DNA from: an uncultured Bacillaceae bacterium
GTDB taxonomy: Bacteria; Bacillota; Bacilli; Bacillales; Alkalibacillaceae
Reading direction: 5' to 3'
DNA length: 9,113 bases
Assembly (NCBI GenBank): GCA_937983065.1
Contig: CALKAL010000153.1
Coordinates: forward strand, 1 to 9,113
The notes beneath the pieces are model-generated. The model was not told the DNA's origin and made no database searches. It worked only from the letters and a program-made list of their open reading frames with translations. This document shows, piece by piece, positions 6,569 through 9,113 of this stretch; the first letter of the stretch is position 1, and each line of letters begins with the position of its first letter. The translations under genes were made by a program, and so were the position numbers.

Positions 6569-6657
6569 ATACAGTACCTTGCATTAAATAGTAGTGTATG
6601 TTAAATTATAGCTAGCATTATTTTTTTGTTCAACTACTATACAATATACAGTACTAT
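6569..6657 (+). promoter_or_regulatory. Putative operator region and promoter of the PadR operon
   Basis: The sequence ATACAGTAC occurs at 6569-6577, inverted with one mismatch as GTAGTGTAT at 6591-6599, and again at 6646-6654. The last two sites extend to ATAGTAGTGTAT (6588-6599) and ATACAGTACTAT (6646-6657), which are reverse complements but for one base. A candidate -10, TACAAT (6640-6645), abuts the third site, so a bound repressor would block polymerase. No good -35 was found; TTGTTC (6626-6631) is too close to pair with it. PadR-type repressors commonly bind dyads in their own promoter; that this is the PadR site is inference. Confidence 0.5.
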
Positions 6658-6686
6658 AGAAAAGAGAGATGTTGAGGTGATACGAT

Positions 6687-7010
6687 ATGAATGTCCAATT
6701 TAAAAAAGGAGTTCTTGAATTGTGCGTATTAGTTCTTTTAGATAAACAAGATCGTTACGGTTATGAGCTCGTGCAAATGATATCCGATCAAATTGCCATT
6801 TCAGAAGGGTCCGTTTATCCATTATTACGCCGATTAACGAAGGAAGGTTATTTTACGACGTACTTAAAAGAATCAACGGAAGGTCCTTCAAGGAAATATT
6901 ATGCGTTAACTAAAGAAGGAAGAGAGTATTTACAAAATTTATTAGCCGAATGGGAAAAATTCACAAAAGGTGTTAATCGAATTATTAAGGAAGGTGTAGG
7001 AGATGAATAA
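6687..7010 (+). CDS. PadR-family transcriptional repressor
   Basis: Small winged-helix regulator (107 aa) of the short PadR type, expected to act as a cytosolic dimer. The family marks are present: YGYEL (24-28), the recognition-helix segment EGSVYPLLRRL (40-50) and the wing GPSRKYYALT (66-75). A C-terminal helix (about 77-100) serves for dimerisation. It begins 6 nt after GAGGTGA. It overlaps the DUF1700 gene by 8 nt (ATGAATAA at 7003-7010), so the genes are translationally coupled. Upstream ATACAGTAC dyads suggest autorepression. PadR genes are often followed by DUF1700 genes, with the membrane protein thought to be the target or partner. The inducer cannot be read from the sequence. Confidence 0.93.
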   Translation: MNVQFKKGVLELCVLVLLDKQDRYGYELVQMISDQIAISEGSVYPLLRRLTKEGYFTTYLKESTEGPSRKYYALTKEGREYLQNLLAEWEKFTKGVNRIIKEGVGDE

Positions 7011-7563
7011 AGATGAATTTTTATCCCAGCTAAATGATTCTTTAAAACGTTTACCGTCAGCTGAACGGGAAGATATTTTACAAGATTTTATAGAGCATTT
7101 TGAAATAGGTTTAAGCGAAGGAAAATCTGAGGATGAAATTATTAAAGCACTCGGCTCCCCGCAGCATATAGCAAAAGAAATGGTAGCAGCCTATCATGTC
7201 GAACAAGTCGGGCAAACAGCATCAGCTGGAAACATGTTTCGTGCCGTATGGGCTGTAATCGGTTTAGGATTTTTCAATCTTGTGATCGTGCTTGGCCCTT
7301 TCATCGCATTAGCTGGGATTGTGCTGGCGGGCTGGATTGTCGGTCTATCCTTCATTACTTCGCCAATTTTATATATTATTAATATCGTCATTTATCCAGA
7401 AATTTTTGTTTTGTTTGATTTATTCGTATCTATCTTTCTATCCGGTATCGGTATATTTATAACGATCGGGATGGTTCATTTTACGCAATGGTTAGTTAAA
7501 GGCTTTGTGAAGTACTTGAACTTTAATATTAGAATGGTGAAAGGGGGCATGAATAATGCCTAG
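7003..7563 (+). CDS. DUF1700 (HAAS) membrane protein
   Basis: Membrane protein (186 aa) of the DUF1700/HAAS family. The N-terminal cytosolic helical domain (1-65) carries the family pattern: MNKDEFLSQLNDSLKRLP, EREDILQDFIEHF, then the acidic EGKSEDEIIKALGSPQHIAKE. Hydrophobic segments follow at about 81-117 (long enough for two helices), 120-131 and 134-160. The tail is basic (KGFVKYLNFNIRMVKGG). Such proteins usually follow a PadR gene, as here. A role for the helical domain in relaying a membrane signal to PadR is a hypothesis, not shown. It overlaps the PadR gene at its start and the DUF4097 gene at its end, 8 nt each. Confidence 0.85.
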   Translation: MNKDEFLSQLNDSLKRLPSAEREDILQDFIEHFEIGLSEGKSEDEIIKALGSPQHIAKEMVAAYHVEQVGQTASAGNMFRAVWAVIGLGFFNLVIVLGPFIALAGIVLAGWIVGLSFITSPILYIINIVIYPEIFVLFDLFVSIFLSGIGIFITIGMVHFTQWLVKGFVKYLNFNIRMVKGGMNNA

Positions 7564-8362
7564 AACCAAATTATTTTCGACGATTGCCACGGTTTTGATT
7601 ATCGTTGGTCTTGTCGGTGCTTTATTAGCGTATACGACTTATGGCGCGGGAGAAGACGTTCAACAAACGGAAACCTTCGAGCATCAATCTATTACTGAGG
7701 TTGTTATTGAATCAGGCAGTGCGTCGATTAACGTTTTTCCAACGAATGATGAATTAATTACTGTCACTTTTTCAGCAAAAGATACTAGGTCTAGACAATA
7801 CGATTTTAACGTTCAAGAAAATGAGGAGACGTTAAACATTCAGTTAAAAGAGAAGAAGAAGTTTCAATTTATTAACTTTGGTTTTAATTTTACAAGTCCT
7901 GAAATCACTGTTTATTTGCCTGAAAAACAATATGAACGATTGCAAGTTGATAATGTAAATGGAAAAACAACTGTTGAAAATATGTCCACTAACGAATTAA
8001 ATGCGACTACAGTTAACGGGCGGATAGATATTAACAATATGACGACGCAAAATACGATTGTGTCCTCTCAAAATGGAAAAATTAATCTTAACGCGGTAAA
8101 TGGTGAGATTGTCGGCAATGTTGTGAACGGCAGCATTACATTGGAGACTGACGATCTTAATCAGTTCATTGATTTAGAATCCGTTAATGGAAAGCTAAGT
8201 ATCGAAACTAATGAAGAACCAACAAATGCAACGATTGAAGTAGATGTCGTGAACGGAAAAATTGATATATTTGGTGAAAAGAATAGAAATACAACATTTG
8301 GTGAAGGCGACTATCTAATTCAATTAAAAACCGTTAATGGCCGCGTGTCCGTTTCAAAATAA
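7556..8362 (+). CDS. DUF4097 single-pass protein with [V/Q]NG repeats
   Basis: Probably membrane-anchored and external (268 aa). A short basic N-terminus (MPRTK) precedes one hydrophobic helix (about 7-28), which could be an uncleaved signal anchor. The rest is beta-rich and matches the DUF4097 (putative adhesin) type. From residue 130 it carries eight [V/Q]NG motifs with N at 135, 154, 173, 182, 191, 211, 233 and 261. Most are followed by K, R, S or E and an alternating hydrophobic strand (VNGKTTVENM, VNGRIDINNM, VNGKIDIFG). This suggests a right-handed beta-helix with an Asn-Gly turn on each rung. Function unknown. The B. subtilis SigW-regulon protein YvlB also has a DUF4097 region (from memory), hinting at an envelope role. 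It starts in an 8-nt overlap with the DUF1700 gene. Confidence 0.85.
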   Translation: MPRTKLFSTIATVLIIVGLVGALLAYTTYGAGEDVQQTETFEHQSITEVVIESGSASINVFPTNDELITVTFSAKDTRSRQYDFNVQENEETLNIQLKEKKKFQFINFGFNFTSPEITVYLPEKQYERLQVDNVNGKTTVENMSTNELNATTVNGRIDINNMTTQNTIVSSQNGKINLNAVNGEIVGNVVNGSITLETDDLNQFIDLESVNGKLSIETNEEPTNATIEVDVVNGKIDIFGEKNRNTTFGEGDYLIQLKTVNGRVSVSK

Positions 8363-8402
8363 GGTTAAAGAAGCAAGCTAGAATAATAACTTAAATAAGA
8401 TT

Positions 8403-8408
8403 AGGTGA
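8403..8408 (+). promoter_or_regulatory. Ribosome binding site deciding a TTG start
   Basis: AGGTGA lies 5 nt before the TTG at 8414. The in-frame GTG at 8405 is inside this site and has no Shine-Dalgarno sequence of its own, so the Nudix gene most likely starts at TTG. Confidence 0.7.
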
Positions 8409-8413
8409 AACAA

Positions 8414-9037
8414 TTGGGTCAAGAACTGCTAAAAATTTTTAACGAGAAAAAAGAACATATTGGTACGGCTAGCCGAGATGCTGTCCATAAGCAAGGTTTA
8501 TGGCATGAGGTTTTTCACTGTTGGTTTATAAGTAAAGACGAAGTTGAGCCATATATTTATTTACAGCTTCGGAGTGAAGAGAAAAAAGAGTATCCGAACC
8601 TTTACGATATTACAGCCGCGGGTCATCTATTAGCCGACGAAACCGTGGAAGATGGAGTTCGCGAAATTGAAGAAGAAATCGGGTTAACAATCCCGTTTAA
8701 TGAATTAACACCCCTCGGCACGACAGATTATATTGTTGAAAATAATGATTTAATTGATAAGGAAATTTCTCATCTGTTCATGTACGGTTATGATGGAGAT
8801 ATGGATGAACTGAAGCTTCAACCTGGTGAAGTATCGGGAATGATCAAAGCACCTTTTGAAGATTTTTATAAGTTATGGTTTGGTAAAATAGATAAAGTGT
8901 TAATCAAAGGCTACCACCTCGATGATGCAGGAACAAAGCTCTCGATTGAAAAAACTGTCGGCAAAGAAAGCTTTGTTCCACACCCACTATCTTTTTACCA
9001 AGAAGTTGTGAAGCGGATAAAAAATAATCTGGGGTAA
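8414..9037 (+). CDS. Nudix hydrolase
   Basis: Cytosolic Nudix-family pyrophosphohydrolase (207 aa from the TTG start). The Nudix box spans residues 70-91 (GHLLADE..REIEEEIGL) with the metal-binding REIEEE intact. The gap between the first Glu and the RE pair is six residues rather than the canonical seven. The opening ELLKIFNEKKEHIGTASRDAVHKQGLWHE (4-32, in part) and the C-terminal FVPHPLSFYQEVVKRI belong to the IPP-isomerase-like Nudix group common in Bacillaceae, whose substrate is generally unknown. True isopentenyl-diphosphate isomerase is unlikely given the length and lack of its Cys/Trp pattern. It is 51 nt after the DUF4097 gene with no terminator or promoter visible between, so it may be the last gene of the PadR operon. 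No terminator is evident before the window ends. Confidence 0.9.
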   Translation: MGQELLKIFNEKKEHIGTASRDAVHKQGLWHEVFHCWFISKDEVEPYIYLQLRSEEKKEYPNLYDITAAGHLLADETVEDGVREIEEEIGLTIPFNELTPLGTTDYIVENNDLIDKEISHLFMYGYDGDMDELKLQPGEVSGMIKAPFEDFYKLWFGKIDKVLIKGYHLDDAGTKLSIEKTVGKESFVPHPLSFYQEVVKRIKNNLG

Positions 9038-9113
9038 TAGCTGGGTTTGAGCATAAACTGATGGTTAATTTGAAGTCGCCAGATGGGTCCTGAAAGTTGC
9101 CAATAGACCCGGT

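Noticed and set aside
6540..6588. 15-codon frame starting ATGATG after GAGGGG in the repeat region
   Set aside because: It has a plausible ribosome binding site but is very short, hits no known peptide type, and the matching frame in the other repeat copy has only three codons.
6313..6686. glmS ribozyme in the region after glmM
   Set aside because: The conserved ribozyme core and a following glmS gene are both absent; the region holds a terminator, repeats and a PadR promoter.
8406..8431. TGAAAC before the Nudix gene as a SigW promoter
   Set aside because: No CGTA at 16-17 nt, and the motif lies within the ribosome binding site and start of the gene.

Overview
The window reads as chromosome from a low-GC Gram-positive bacterium of the Bacillaceae type. 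It is AT-rich, has strong AGGAGG-like ribosome binding sites, and carries the block sigW-rsiW-cdaA-cdaR-glmM in the order known from Bacillus. All ten genes called here are on the + strand. No RNA gene, CRISPR array or intact insertion sequence was found.

Region 1 (1-1163) holds an arginase gene, rocF, with its own SigA-type promoter. Upstream lies a 16-bp perfect dyad that fits the ARG box of the arginine regulator ArgR/AhrC. A hairpin overlaps the stop codon.

Region 2 (about 1164-2810) is the envelope-stress pair: the ECF sigma factor SigW and its zinc-containing, membrane-anchored anti-sigma factor RsiW. The pair is preceded by a textbook SigW autoregulatory promoter and closed by a strong intrinsic terminator (2779-2810). 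Between rsiW and that terminator is an unexplained nested hairpin (2682-2722). It resembles the structured right end of IS200/IS605-type elements.

Region 3 (about 2812-6377) is an operon with its own extended -10 promoter. It contains the diadenylate cyclase cdaA, its regulator cdaR, and phosphoglucosamine mutase glmM, and ends in a strong terminator. CdaA makes c-di-AMP, CdaR modulates it from the membrane, and GlmM feeds amino sugars into peptidoglycan. The operon therefore links turgor/c-di-AMP signalling to wall synthesis. In B. subtilis glmS follows glmM; here it does not.

Region 4 (6378-9113) is accessory. It starts with two diverged 63-bp tandem repeats and a set of ATACAGTAC operator-like sites. 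A tightly overlapping three-gene unit follows: a PadR-family repressor, a DUF1700 membrane protein, and a single-pass DUF4097 protein with eight [V/Q]NG repeats. A Nudix hydrolase with a probable TTG start comes next. The trio looks like a self-regulated membrane module of unknown function and is the most interesting part of the window, together with the 2682-2722 hairpin and the tandem repeats.
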